Notes under the pieces: generated by a model
Told to the model about the DNA's origin: nothing
Database searches by the model: none
What the model saw: only the letters and a program-made list of their open reading frames with translations
Source: CAZSMC01 sp964607755
GTDB lineage: Bacteria; Zhuqueibacterota; Zhuqueibacteria; Residuimicrobiales; Krinioviventaceae
Assembly (NCBI GenBank): GCA_964607755.1
Contig: CAZSMC010000014.1
Span: forward strand, 11,293 to 75,292
Direction: 5' to 3'
DNA: 64,000 nt
Shown: positions 24,547-33,820 of the stretch, in pieces
Numbering within the stretch: position 1 is the stretch's first letter
Layout: every line of letters starts with the position of its first letter
Made by a program: the position numbers and the translations under genes

Positions 24547-25524
24547 TTATTTTGTTGATTTCTCCGAAAACCGGGCAGCACGCGGATCCATTTCATTTCC
24601 CATGGGTTGCGCTAACAGGTTGTACAATTCAGGCCGGCGGCCGCGAATCCATCGCCTGCCGGTACACATATCAAGCAGACCAAGATCAATGTCAGCGGTG
24701 ATAAGGGCATCTTTAGCTTTCCAGGTTTCGTTCATAATTCGGCCGTAGCAGTCGATAATCATAGCATTGCCGGTGCGGACCTCGTCGTCATCAATTCCCA
24801 CTCCATTGCTGAAAAGAATGAACAAGCCGTTATCGTGGGCGCGGGATGGCAACCACCGCATCAGCCATCCGCGGCCATTTGGCCCATAAAATTCTGCTTC
24901 AATCGAATCCGGGTCTTTTTCACGGTTTATCCATAATTGATGATCAATCGGTTTCATGCCAAACGGACTGCGGGAATTACAGCCACCTGTTTGATGTGGC
25001 GCAAAAAGAACATCAGCACCTTGCAAAGCGGTCATACGAACATTTTCAACAAGATTGTTATCCCAGCACGTTAGCACCCCGGCCTTGAATCCAAAAGGCG
25101 TGTTAAAAACAGTATATTGATTACCGCTGTCCATATGCGGACTGATAAAACAGTGCAGCTTCCTGTGACGGTACGATTGCCCGTCCGGCAATGCAACCAC
25201 ATAAGTATTATACAGCTTGCCGTCAGCAGCTTTTTCAATGAGACCGGCACCGATGATCATATTCAAATCTACAGACAACTCTTTGAGCCGGTTGACTGAC
25301 GGCCCGTTTTCAACCGGTTCTGCCAGTCTTTGTATTTGATCCCTGTTCAAATGCCGGACATGCCAATATCCGGTAATGCACATTTCCGGGAAGGCGATCA
25401 CATGGACATCTTGTTGTGCTGCCAGGGTGCAAAAATGTTCGATTCTGCTCAGATTGTACGGCTTGTCTCCGGGAGCATGATTGAACTGCACTGTCGCCGC
25501 CCGTATTTTTTGCCTGTTTTCCAT
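24547..25524 (-). CDS. Carbon-nitrogen hydrolase (nitrilase superfamily)
   Basis: The ATG at 25524 has GGAA in ribosome-site position and begins MENRQKIRAATVQF, the usual first strand; this gives 325 residues. The catalytic triad is visible: Glu in VIAFPEMCITGYW, Lys in YRHRKLHCF and Cys in VLTCWDNN. A further region GRGWLMRWLPSRAHDNGLF is long compared with simple amidases. The enzyme should split a nitrile or amide bond; the closest subgroup is aliphatic amidases or N-carbamoyl hydrolases, but the substrate is unknown. Confidence 0.88.
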   Translation of the reverse strand: MENRQKIRAATVQFNHAPGDKPYNLSRIEHFCTLAAQQDVHVIAFPEMCITGYWHVRHLNRDQIQRLAEPVENGPSVNRLKELSVDLNMIIGAGLIEKAADGKLYNTYVVALPDGQSYRHRKLHCFISPHMDSGNQYTVFNTPFGFKAGVLTCWDNNLVENVRMTALQGADVLFAPHQTGGCNSRSPFGMKPIDHQLWINREKDPDSIEAEFYGPNGRGWLMRWLPSRAHDNGLFILFSNGVGIDDDEVRTGNAMIIDCYGRIMNETWKAKDALITADIDLGLLDMCTGRRWIRGRRPELYNLLAQPMGNEMDPRAARFSEKSTK

Positions 25525-25696
25525 CTTTTTCCGTAACTGCCCTTTCTGTTTACCTACAGAGATTTTGCCATATCGATTGATGAACCGACCAGGACAATTT
25601 AATGGAATCAAATACAATAGTCAACACGGGACAGGAGTGGTTTATAAACCCGAAAACAAACAGGTGTATATGCACGATGAATAATTCAATTTCCAC

Positions 25697-25776
25697 AAAA
25701 AAGCGCCTCTCCGGCACTCGTCTGCACAGAGGTATTGCACATCCTGCATTTCTGTACAGCACGTCGAAAAGGCGCT
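25697..25776 (-). terminator. Structured RNA/terminator after superoxide reductase
   Basis: On the minus strand a 12-base stem (25765-25776 with 25702-25713, two G-U pairs) encloses a second 8-base stem (25752-25759 with 25722-25729) and a roughly 22-base apical loop. A run of six T follows. It works as a terminator for the superoxide reductase gene, yet its length (about 80 bases) and two nested stems are more than a simple terminator needs. Confidence 0.65.
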
Positions 25777-25821
25777 AAGTGATAAAAGAACAAATTCAAG
25801 TAATGCGTAGGAAAGTTGCTT

Positions 25822-26217
25822 TTATTTTACTTGAATCTTTTTCGAACTTTCCCACAATCCGTGAATATTGCAATAGGCAATAGCGTGAAGTTCACCCGGC
25901 TGGTTGAGTTTAACAGAAGACGTCACCTGATGGTGCGTATAAGCCGGCCCGGTATTGGGGCCTTCTGTCGATTCGCCGTGCGCGCTAAATTCGTAGTTGC
26001 CGAGAACATATGTGTTTTGTTCACCTTCTGGCAGGAAATAAAGCGATATCCAGCGAATGTGATGTTCGGTGGTGTTCGGATGAGCGATTTCTTTGCCTAA
26101 CGTCACTTTGACGTCAAACATCTCATCAGCTTTTACTTTATCCGGACATTCAATAACCGGAACATGTTTTTCGCTTTTCCAATCACTGTGTTGAATTCGT
26201 TCAGCAATCTCGGTCAT
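25822..26217 (-). CDS. Superoxide reductase (neelaredoxin type)
   Basis: The 131-residue protein reduces superoxide to peroxide without making oxygen, a defence of anaerobes. Iron ligands of the Fe(His)4Cys centre are visible: H18 in SEKHVP, H46 and H52 in HPNTTEHH, C116 and H119 in YCNIHG. The N-terminal rubredoxin-like domain of desulfoferrodoxin is absent, so this is the single-iron class. It has its own AGGAGG-type ribosome site and a strong terminator. Confidence 0.94.
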   Translation of the reverse strand: MTEIAERIQHSDWKSEKHVPVIECPDKVKADEMFDVKVTLGKEIAHPNTTEHHIRWISLYFLPEGEQNTYVLGNYEFSAHGESTEGPNTGPAYTHHQVTSSVKLNQPGELHAIAYCNIHGLWESSKKIQVK

Positions 26218-26409
26218 ATTGAAACCTCCTTTTCTTATAATACTACGTTACAGATGTAATTGATATTTGAGGCTCAGATGGTATTTTTGCATTTTGCATT
26301 TATCGCCCACCTCTTGTTTATTTCAAAATGAATAGCTGAATTGAGCAAGGCGTATGTTCACTGTAAATCACTGTTCTATTCCCATAAACTGAATAGAATG
26401 AGCTCGTGG

Positions 26410-27465
26410 TTATTTTTTAACAGATGTGGCTCTCTTTTCCGAGAGCGAACCGCCGTTTTCGTTAAAAGACCTCATCGTTTCTTCGTAATTTTGCAATTTC
26501 TGGCGAACTCGCTCGTTGATCGAATCCGGTGTAAACGTGCCGTCATCTTGCAGTTGGCCAGCACCGCCGCCAAATAATGCCTGAGCACCTCCCCCCTGTT
26601 GTTGTTGCTGCTGAGGACTTGTTTTAAACGTATCAATATTTTCCAGAATATTGTTCTGAACCTCGTCAAGATAATGCTTGACCCACTCATGTCCTTCATA
26701 TTTTTCCTTGATGTCTTCAATCATGCCACCAACGACATTCAAAGCAACCTTTTTATCCAACTCTTTCACTTCATTCTGAATATCCCGTTCAATTTTCCGG
26801 GTTCGTTTCATGGCATCGTTGAGTTCTTCTTGCAACTCGTCGCGCGTTTGGTGTATTTTCTTCTTTTCTGTTTCTGGCAATGACTGCAGCTCTCGTTCTT
26901 CCATAGGTTTACCGTCTTTTTTTACCGGATAAATAACCACACCCATCGGAGTGGGTTGAATGGTAAATCCTTTTTCACGAGCTTTGTCGTTCAATTCTTT
27001 GGAAATCTCTTCACGTTGTTTTTTATGGGCACTGGTAATCTCTTCCCGTCTCGAGGTGTATTCATCGCTTTCAAAGGCTTTGGGCAGCTCGTTTCTAACA
27101 TGCTCGATCAAACTGTCCATGTCTTTTTTCAGCTCACATCTCCGGCCAGCAGGCAGTTCAATCGTTTTAGGCTGGTACGGATCTATAAAGTTATTGACAT
27201 AAATCCAATCGGATGGGATGTCTTTTTTGCTTGCCATTTGTTCCAGGTAGGATTTTACCGAGGTCATTTTACCGATCCCCGGAGGCCCGGAGACGTAAAT
27301 ATTAAAACCCACACCGTCGATTTGGAGGCCAAAATTCAGAGCATCTGAGGCCCGTTTTTGTCCCACGATGCCTTTGAGTTTTTCAATGTTTTCTGTGCTT
27401 TTTATACCCAGCTCGTCAGGTTTAAACTGTTTTTTGAGTTGCTCGACAGAAAGCTCTGCATTCAT
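26410..27465 (-). pseudogene. Lon-like (AAA_32 type) protease with internal in-frame deletion
   Basis: The 351 residues begin as the N-terminal half of a Lon-related protease: GIVGQKRASDALNFGL, SGPPGIGKMTSVKSYL (Walker A region), DWIYVNNF and a long coiled-coil, then QQQQQQGGGAQALFGGGAG. After about residue 308 the text changes to DGTFTPDSINERVRQKLQNY, which resembles the extreme C-terminus of this family. The second half of the ATPase and the Ser-Lys protease domain (roughly 450 residues) are missing. The deletion is in frame near base 26541. The product cannot be a protease, though it might still bind substrates. Confidence 0.78.
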
Positions 27466-27637
27466 TAAAGACTCCTTTCAATTTCAGAATTTTGTTGTTT
27501 CTATGGCTCGAAAGCATACTTTCGTTTCGTGAACAAAACGTGACCATGAACTGATAAAATCCGCTGCGAATCCTTCTGTTATCCCCGTTTTAAGTATAAT
27601 AAAGCCGTGCGCTTAATTTTTCTCAGGAATTATTCAA

Positions 27638-28003
27638 CTAGGGTAATTTCGACGGAAACGTCCACTCTCGTGCTTCTTTGATGTGATCGGTCGTAAAGGT
27701 TCGCGTATCTGTATCACGGAAGAAATCGAACAATTTTACAATAGTATTTCGCAATGTGCTATCAGAGACAAAAGCAATCCTGTCAAGATAAATTTTGTAC
27801 TTTTCATAAAAATCATGTTCTTCTTTCAGCACTGCTCTGTCAAACTTTTCCACATCGACAGCATCGATGAGTACATTAATGCGTGTTTTTGTTCGACACA
27901 GCGATTCCAGTTGGTGCAAAACCTCTTTGAACTCATCGCCGGTAATGTGACCGGATAACGCAATTTCAATGCTTTTATCTTCCTGATTAATGACTTGATA
28001 CAT
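27638..28003 (-). CDS. SpoIIAA-like STAS-fold protein
   Basis: The AGGAGG at about five bases before the ATG at 28003 fixes the start, giving 121 residues. The pattern IEIALSGHITGDEF ... INVLIDAVDVEKFD ... RIAFVSDST and the end FTTDHIKEAREW matches the SpoIIAA-like family (PF11964 type). These are small cytoplasmic proteins of uncertain role, possibly lipid- or partner-binding. There is no kinase or sigma partner nearby. Confidence 0.8.
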   Translation of the reverse strand: MYQVINQEDKSIEIALSGHITGDEFKEVLHQLESLCRTKTRINVLIDAVDVEKFDRAVLKEEHDFYEKYKIYLDRIAFVSDSTLRNTIVKLFDFFRDTDTRTFTTDHIKEAREWTFPSKLP

Positions 28004-28327
28004 TATTTCCTCCTGTTTTGATGGTAACACATAATGCTTTTAAAATATTTTAACAATCTTTACTGAACAATCTGTCCGTCGTTTTATGCCGGAATTCAGG
28101 CTTTTTACTTTTACAGCCCTATTGTATTTATTTTAACGATTTAAAAAATTAAAACATTTCATTATTGGCAAATTAGATTCACATTTATTAAGATAAATTT
28201 TAGCCTCTTTCGATTAATAGTTATTTTTTCAAAACTGAATTTTAAACACAAGAAAATTCATAACATGCTTGGTGCTAAATCATGCATTGGATAAAAACAT
28301 GAATCTTTGAGGAAGGATATATGATAA
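28004..28327. other. Intergenic region, no gene seen
   Basis: The stretch is strongly AT-rich. A GAGGAAGG followed by ATG near 28321 opens only five codons. I see no RNA gene or strong hairpin. Confidence 0.45.
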
Positions 28328-29227
28328 TTACTGCATGAGCAATAAGCTTAGCGCCATGACCACCATGCCGGCGACAAGGCCGAAAAGACTGTCATGGCCT
28401 TTGCCGTATGCCTGGCTTGTGGGCAGGAGTTCATCGACGCTGATATAAACCATAATTCCAGCCACACTACCAAAAAGTATGCCCATAATTTGTGGCGGAA
28501 GAACCTCAGATTGGCCGCCGACAATAATTCGAATTGCCGCATAGGCAAGGATGGCACCTACTGGTTCCGCCAGTCCACTGAGTAGCGAAAATACAAACGC
28601 TTTGCTGCGTTTGCCAGTGGCATAAAAAATAGGAACCGATACGCTAATGCCTTCAGGAATGTTGTGCAGGGCAATCGCGACTGCAATGGCAATACCCAGG
28701 CCCGGGTCCTGCAAGGCTGCCAGAAATGTTGCCAGGCCTTCGGGAAAATTATGAATGGCAATCGCTAACGCCGTAAAGAGCCCCATGCGCATCAATTTGC
28801 CATGGTGGTCAATCCGTTCAGAGGGTGCGAGTTCTTTTCGTTTCAGGGAAGCCAGCTTGTCTGCTGTCGGAAGAGGTGCGGTCACATCATGGAGGGGAGC
28901 TGTTTCTGTTTCAGAAGGAGTTTCATGCGGATTTTCTGCAGCAGGAACCAGATTATCGATTATTCCAATAACCACAATGCCGCCAAAGAATGAAGCAGCA
29001 TTAATCCAGCTTGCCCTATAATCGCCGTAAGCTTTTGCAAGCGCTTCGTTCCCTTTGAAAAATATTTCTACAAAGGATACATATAGCATCACGCCGGCAG
29101 AAAAGCCGGTAGAGATGGAAAGAAACCGGTAATCTGTCCGCCGGGCAAAAAAAGCAATCGCACTGCCGATCCCGGTTGCCATGCCGGCAAAGAGCGTCAA
29201 ACCAAGGGCGAGCCACACACTGCTCAT
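28328..29227 (-). CDS. zupT: ZIP-family zinc/divalent metal transporter (ZupT-like)
   Basis: The 299-residue protein has about eight hydrophobic helices. The metal-site motifs are AIHNFPEGLATF in helix 4 and ALHNIPEGISVSVP in helix 5. The loop between helices 3 and 4 (about 85-145) is longer than in E. coli ZupT and rich in Glu and Pro, with few His. It imports zinc and other divalent cations. No partner gene is adjacent; regulation is not visible. Confidence 0.92.
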   Translation of the reverse strand: MSSVWLALGLTLFAGMATGIGSAIAFFARRTDYRFLSISTGFSAGVMLYVSFVEIFFKGNEALAKAYGDYRASWINAASFFGGIVVIGIIDNLVPAAENPHETPSETETAPLHDVTAPLPTADKLASLKRKELAPSERIDHHGKLMRMGLFTALAIAIHNFPEGLATFLAALQDPGLGIAIAVAIALHNIPEGISVSVPIFYATGKRSKAFVFSLLSGLAEPVGAILAYAAIRIIVGGQSEVLPPQIMGILFGSVAGIMVYISVDELLPTSQAYGKGHDSLFGLVAGMVVMALSLLLMQ

Positions 29228-29429
29228 ATCGTTAATATCCTTTCAGTCTTTTTGATAAGGCATTTGGTATATTGTACAAATCTCAAAAAACAGCAAAGGG
29301 AGTTCACGTATTCCGTGCAGTAATATTTTTTCTATAAAACACAGAAAAGCCTTTTGAAACGGCTTGAATAAATCTGACTTTTTCCTGACATAACCACGCC
29401 GCGAAAAAGCCAGATTTTATTGAAAATCC

Positions 29430-30911
29430 TCAGCGCACCCGATCGTATTCCTTATTAACCGCTTTGTCGCCCCAGCGGTCAATCACAGCCTTGAGCGAGG
29501 CATCCGTTTCAGGGTAACGGCCTTTGTCATCTGTCTCGAGGATCCATCGATAAAGAATATCGCGCATTTTTGCCAGAGCTACAGCATGCTCGCGTTTGTA
29601 GGAATGAACGAGATTGGTTGTCTCGTACGGATCAGTTTCCAAATCATAAAGCTCTTCTGCCGGTCGTTCATCGCTGACAAAACGCGATTGCACCTCGTCA
29701 AGTTTGCCTTCTCTGTAGAGTTGTTTGAGCACTTTCATATAATCCCGGCCATCGCGGTACTGGGGCTGCAGATAGGGTCTGTCTGTCATAAAATTGCGGA
29801 TGTATTTGTACCGGTCAGTGACCACGGCGCGGATTCTGTCGATTGTGTAATCACAGCGATCGCGCGCGGCAACGACAAAATCCCGATGAAAATCTTTGGC
29901 AAACATATTTTGACCATGCATGTGATCGGGAATTTTGATACCGGCCAGGCTGAGTGTAGTGGCGCTAATGTCAATGCCACTGACCAGGTCTGTTCGCACT
30001 TTGTTGACCGGGAGGCCTGGACCGGCAACGATCAGCGGCACCCGGATGCCGCCTTCGTACAAAAATTGCTTATGCCGCGGCAACCTCATGCCGTGATCCG
30101 AGAAAAAGAATACAACTGTATTTTCGTACAATCCATCTTCTTTGAGGCGCTTAATAATGTCGCCCAGTATTTCATCCATTTTGAGGATAGTGTCATAGTG
30201 ATGGGCAATTTCCTTGCGATACACCGGATGATCGGGATAATACGGCGGTACCGGCACATCTGCCGGATCGACTTTTTGCGGCGAATCACCGCGTTTGCCG
30301 CCACGCAACTGGATTTGACCGAAAAACGGTTGATCTTTTTTGCGACCTGTCCATTCCGTTCCGTCTTTGGCTCCCTTGAAGCCGTCCTCTCCCTTGCGGT
30401 CGTACAAATCTTCATTGGAAAAAACAAAGTTGTAATGATTTTTACCCTCATTGAATGTATAATAGCCGGCCGCCTTGAATATTTCGGGAAGCGTTCTAAC
30501 GCCCAGATGATTGGGTTTCCAGGTCTCCATCTCGTTATTGCGCCACACCCGGAAGGAGCTGTAATGTTCATGCGCTCCGATTGATGTTTGATACATGCCG
30601 GTAATCACAGCCGAGCGCGTGGGCGTGCACACGCCGGCTGGCATGTAGGCACGGTCAAAACGCACACCGCGGTCTGCCAGCGCATCAATATTTGGCGTTT
30701 CCACAACTTTGTCACCGTAACAGCTCATCCACGCATTGGTGTCTTCCAGATAGACCCAAAGGATGTTTGGCTGTTCAGGACTTAATTTTGGCTGAGGGGA
30801 ATGTGAAGTGTGAGGCTGCGAAGATAATGCCGACGGAATCAGTCCGGCAACGGCAGTTCCGGCTGCCAATTTTTTAAAAAACTGACGACGCGAGTGAGAT
30901 TCTCTGTTCAT
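29430..30911 (-). CDS. Secreted sulfatase (N-sulfoglucosamine sulfohydrolase-like)
   Basis: The 493-residue enzyme carries a Tat-like signal (SRRQFFKKLAAG, residues 7-30). The active-site Cys that becomes formylglycine is C95 in CTPTRSAVITG. Metal ligands lie in LEDTNAW and FFFSDHGMRLPRHK. Motifs such as YLEDTNAWMSCYGD and the late YDLETDPYETTNL place it with SGSH-type sulfatases that act on sulfated amino sugars. The Cys-type site needs a maturation enzyme that is not in this window. It has a GGGAG ribosome site. Confidence 0.92.
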   Translation of the reverse strand: MNRESHSRRQFFKKLAAGTAVAGLIPSALSSQPHTSHSPQPKLSPEQPNILWVYLEDTNAWMSCYGDKVVETPNIDALADRGVRFDRAYMPAGVCTPTRSAVITGMYQTSIGAHEHYSSFRVWRNNEMETWKPNHLGVRTLPEIFKAAGYYTFNEGKNHYNFVFSNEDLYDRKGEDGFKGAKDGTEWTGRKKDQPFFGQIQLRGGKRGDSPQKVDPADVPVPPYYPDHPVYRKEIAHHYDTILKMDEILGDIIKRLKEDGLYENTVVFFFSDHGMRLPRHKQFLYEGGIRVPLIVAGPGLPVNKVRTDLVSGIDISATTLSLAGIKIPDHMHGQNMFAKDFHRDFVVAARDRCDYTIDRIRAVVTDRYKYIRNFMTDRPYLQPQYRDGRDYMKVLKQLYREGKLDEVQSRFVSDERPAEELYDLETDPYETTNLVHSYKREHAVALAKMRDILYRWILETDDKGRYPETDASLKAVIDRWGDKAVNKEYDRVR

Positions 30912-31052
30912 GACAGTTCTCCCAGAATTTTTATTGAAAAATTATTTATTGCAGACTTTAGCAAAATCAAATTTTCTTAAACAATTATCTTCAAGGCTCG
31001 ATCGTTCTCGTCGTCGATCTAAATGCCTTGAATGAAATTTTTATCATTGCAT

Positions 31053-31511
31053 TCATAACATTATAGAATTACAAAAATATACGCTTTTATGCAAGTATTT
31101 TTCATTCAAGCCGTGAAACAGGAAAATGACTTCCCGCGCACGAATAGCCTGGGACGGGGTGAAAATCGTATAACGGAATTGCTGGTTTTCAATAACGTCC
31201 TTATCCCGGCATGTCAAGGATTTGAAAATGTAATCATTGGAATATTTATTTTGGGACAGATAATAATTGAACAGGGCCTTAAAGGACGGATCCCGAAAAG
31301 TAAATTCATCTTCATGGGGTAAAAATTGTTGGCGTTTCGATTCGAATGCCTTGTTAATCGCATAACATCGCAACGGTTCAATCTCGATAACAGATTCTTC
31401 AGCCACATAAATTGATTTTAAGTGGTGGTACAGTTCGAAATGTATAAGTGACGATTTCTTAAAACGAGGCAACAAAATATTAGGTATTCTTGTGGGACAG
31501 GGATTAGTCAC
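31053..31511 (-). pseudogene. N-terminal fragment of an alpha/beta hydrolase-like protein (DUF6051-like)
   Basis: The 152 residues start with a GTG overlapping the MerR stop. They end just after REVIFLFHGLNEKYLHK, where a first hydrolase strand and an HG oxyanion motif appear. Proteins with this opening are normally near 380-400 residues and continue into the catalytic Ser nucleophile. Here the text turns to SVYFCNSIML and stops, so the catalytic half is missing. Assignment to DUF6051 is from memory of the HGLNEK motif and is moderate. Confidence 0.55.
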
Positions 31512-32220
31512 GGGAGTCTCCTTTGCCCGAATCCGGGCGCTTTTCGTTTTGGCTTGCCAACTGAACGATTTCTTTCTTTTTCTTTTTCAGCAATTCTTCC
31601 CAGCGCTGAATGCCCTGTTTGTACTGGTCCATTTTTTCAAACAGCGCATCGATCTCTTTTTGCCAGGCAGCGATGCGGTCAGCGACTTTTTGTTTTGAAT
31701 CGCTTTCCGGTGCTTTTTGCAATGCCATAAACTCGCGGAAATAATCCGAAATGGTTTTGATTTCTTCGAGAGTATAACCGAAAAGCTGCAAATCCTTTAC
31801 AAGCTGACACAAATATACCCAGTGCCGTGAATACAGCCGGAATCCTCCTTCGCTGCGCATATCCGGTTCGATGATGCCAATATTTTCCCAGTGCTTGATG
31901 GTACGGGCACTGACGTCGACCTGCTCAGCCAGATGCCCGACCGTGAGAAATTGATGACCGTTTTTATTTTCTTTTGCAGAAATATGTGGCAAGCCAACTT
32001 TTTTAATGATTTTGCGGATATCCGGTGTATCGTATCCAATGTCTTGAAGTTTTTTAATGTGCAAAATTTCTTCGACCGAGGCATCTGAAAAAATCGGTTG
32101 CTTGTCGCCAGTATATCCGACAGGCTGAAACAGCTTTTGTTCCTGCCAAAGGTCAAGGTCTTTTTTTGTCACCCCGGTATTTGCAAGTACTTCTTCTAAT
32201 GTATAAATACAATGGCTCAT
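31504..32220 (-). CDS. MerR-type regulator with two HTH domains
   Basis: The 238-residue protein has two MerR-like DNA-binding domains: a first, divergent one (YTLEEVLANTGVTKKDLDLW ... HIKKLQDIGYDTPDI) and a second, canonical one at about 88-155 (LTVGHLAEQVDVSARTIKHW ... FRLYS). A long coiled coil (170-225) for dimerisation follows and ends in a very Lys-rich tail. No Cys metal site is present, so it is not a metal sensor of the MerR/CueR kind. A perfect inverted repeat lies just upstream, facing the divergent C1 peptidase gene. Confidence 0.87.
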   Translation of the reverse strand: MSHCIYTLEEVLANTGVTKKDLDLWQEQKLFQPVGYTGDKQPIFSDASVEEILHIKKLQDIGYDTPDIRKIIKKVGLPHISAKENKNGHQFLTVGHLAEQVDVSARTIKHWENIGIIEPDMRSEGGFRLYSRHWVYLCQLVKDLQLFGYTLEEIKTISDYFREFMALQKAPESDSKQKVADRIAAWQKEIDALFEKMDQYKQGIQRWEELLKKKKKEIVQLASQNEKRPDSGKGDSRD

Positions 32221-32252
32221 TATATACCTTTACGTATATGTTGATATTAATT

Positions 32253-32276
32253 ATTATGTAAGTAAACGTACATAAT
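32253..32276. promoter_or_regulatory. Operator candidate between MerR-type gene and C1 peptidase
   Basis: ATTATGTA (32253-32260) and TACATAAT (32269-32276) are perfect inverted repeats with an 8-base centre (AGTAAACG). A related TTTACGTATA sequence sits 20 bases nearer to merR. The location 33-56 bases upstream of the merR start fits autoregulation, possibly with control of the divergent peptidase. Confidence 0.5.
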
Positions 32277-32390
32277 ATATCTTTTATTCAATAAAGAAGC
32301 AAGCTTTTTTTGTTCTGATTATTTTAAATCTTTTAAAAAATTTGTAAATTCGTTTAAATTAATCCATCACTCAACAAAAAGGAGTTTTTT

Positions 32391-33578
32391 ATGAACCGGT
32401 TCGTTCTGACTCTACTTTTCTTGGCTCTGGCATTACCGCTTTGGGCTGGAGCTAAAAAAGATGTTTCTCACTATGAGACCCGCAAAAATTTTTACAATGA
32501 AGAAAAAGAAATTCTCACTTTTGACGTGAAATCTATCCCCCATGTTCGTGATCCTGAGGCCTATGGTCCGGTCTTTCATTTTCCGCCCATCCGGCAAGAC
32601 ACCACCGGTACCTGCTGGTGTTTCGCTGCCACTTCATTGCTGGAAGCTGAACTTGAGCGCCTGGGGCGCGGTGAAATCCAGTTGTCGCGAATGTTTACCG
32701 TATACTGGGAATATGTCGAAAAAGTACGCCGCTATGTGCGAACAAAAGGCGAATCACTTGTAGCTCAGGGTTCCCAACTCAATGCTGTCATCGAGCGGAT
32801 GAAACAATATGGCACTGTTCGTGCTTCGGACTATACCGGCTTGACCGCGGGCGCCACTGTTTACGATCACAAGGAGCTTTTTGATGAATTGACGACTTTT
32901 CTCGATTATGTTAAAGAAAACAATGTGTGGCATGAAAACCAGGTCATTGCCAATGTGCGCATGATCCTCGACCGGCACATCGGTGCGCCACCGGAAACCA
33001 TCACAGTTGATGGAAAGGAAATGTCTCCGAAACAATATATGGAAGAAATCCTGCAGTTACCGCTTGAAGATTATGTGTCTTTTATTTCCTTTAAAAAAGT
33101 TCCATTCTGGACTCAGGCGGCCTACGATGTTCCGGATAATTGGTGGAAATCTGAAGATTATTATAATGTGCCATTACAGGATTTTTACGGTGCGATAAAA
33201 AGCGCCATCAAAAATGATTATTCGGTCGCGATTGCCGGTGACGTGTCCGAGCCGGGTAAATACGGCTGGCACGATATCGCTGCTGTGCCAACGTTTGATA
33301 TTCCGCCAGAATACATTGATCAGGATTCGCGTGAATTCCGGTTTGACAACTCGTCTTCGACCGATGACCATGGCGTTCATCTCATCGGCTACAAGCGCTA
33401 TAAAGGTGAAGATTGGTTTCTTGTCAAAGATTCGGCAGCAAGCGCCTGGCGCGGTGATTTTGACGGTTATCACTTTTTTCACGGTGATTATCTTCGTTTG
33501 AAAATCCTGGCGTTTATGGTTCATAAAGATGCGGTAACAAGCTTGCTGGAAAAATATACTCGCATGCAACAGGAATGA
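32391..33578 (+). CDS. Secreted C1-family (papain/bleomycin hydrolase-like) peptidase
   Basis: The 395-residue protein has a Sec signal (residues 1-20). The catalytic centre reads IRQDTTGTCWCFAATS, with the oxyanion Gln and the active Cys. The catalytic His lies in DDHGVHLIGY. The position normally held by Asn (NSWG) reads VKDSAASAW, that is Asp; I know this variant from bleomycin-hydrolase-like relatives. It should be a periplasmic or outer-membrane-associated cysteine aminopeptidase. Ribosome site AAGGAG precedes the ATG. It is divergent to the double-MerR gene. Confidence 0.88.
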   Translation: MNRFVLTLLFLALALPLWAGAKKDVSHYETRKNFYNEEKEILTFDVKSIPHVRDPEAYGPVFHFPPIRQDTTGTCWCFAATSLLEAELERLGRGEIQLSRMFTVYWEYVEKVRRYVRTKGESLVAQGSQLNAVIERMKQYGTVRASDYTGLTAGATVYDHKELFDELTTFLDYVKENNVWHENQVIANVRMILDRHIGAPPETITVDGKEMSPKQYMEEILQLPLEDYVSFISFKKVPFWTQAAYDVPDNWWKSEDYYNVPLQDFYGAIKSAIKNDYSVAIAGDVSEPGKYGWHDIAAVPTFDIPPEYIDQDSREFRFDNSSSTDDHGVHLIGYKRYKGEDWFLVKDSAASAWRGDFDGYHFFHGDYLRLKILAFMVHKDAVTSLLEKYTRMQQE

Positions 33579-33820
33579 TTTTACGCGAACTTGTACATCA
33601 TTTTCAAAATTTATTTTTCATTTTAAAATAAGGTTTGCTCGAATTTTTCAAAGAATAACATTGTTAATACAATTGAAACATGAAAATTTTGAATCGATAA
33701 AAACATGACCACATTCTTTTTCCATAGCCAGTTTTGTTCTCATCAAAATCGTCATTGCAAAACAGAAAGATCAACAGAGGTACATAAAAATAAAGTTTCA
33801 TAAATTTACGCGAGGCTGTT

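Noticed and set aside
26374..26398. TTCTATTC/GAATAGAA hairpin as terminator of the Lon remnant
   Set aside because: Only eight A/T-rich pairs and no T-run on the relevant strand; kept as a weak palindrome only.
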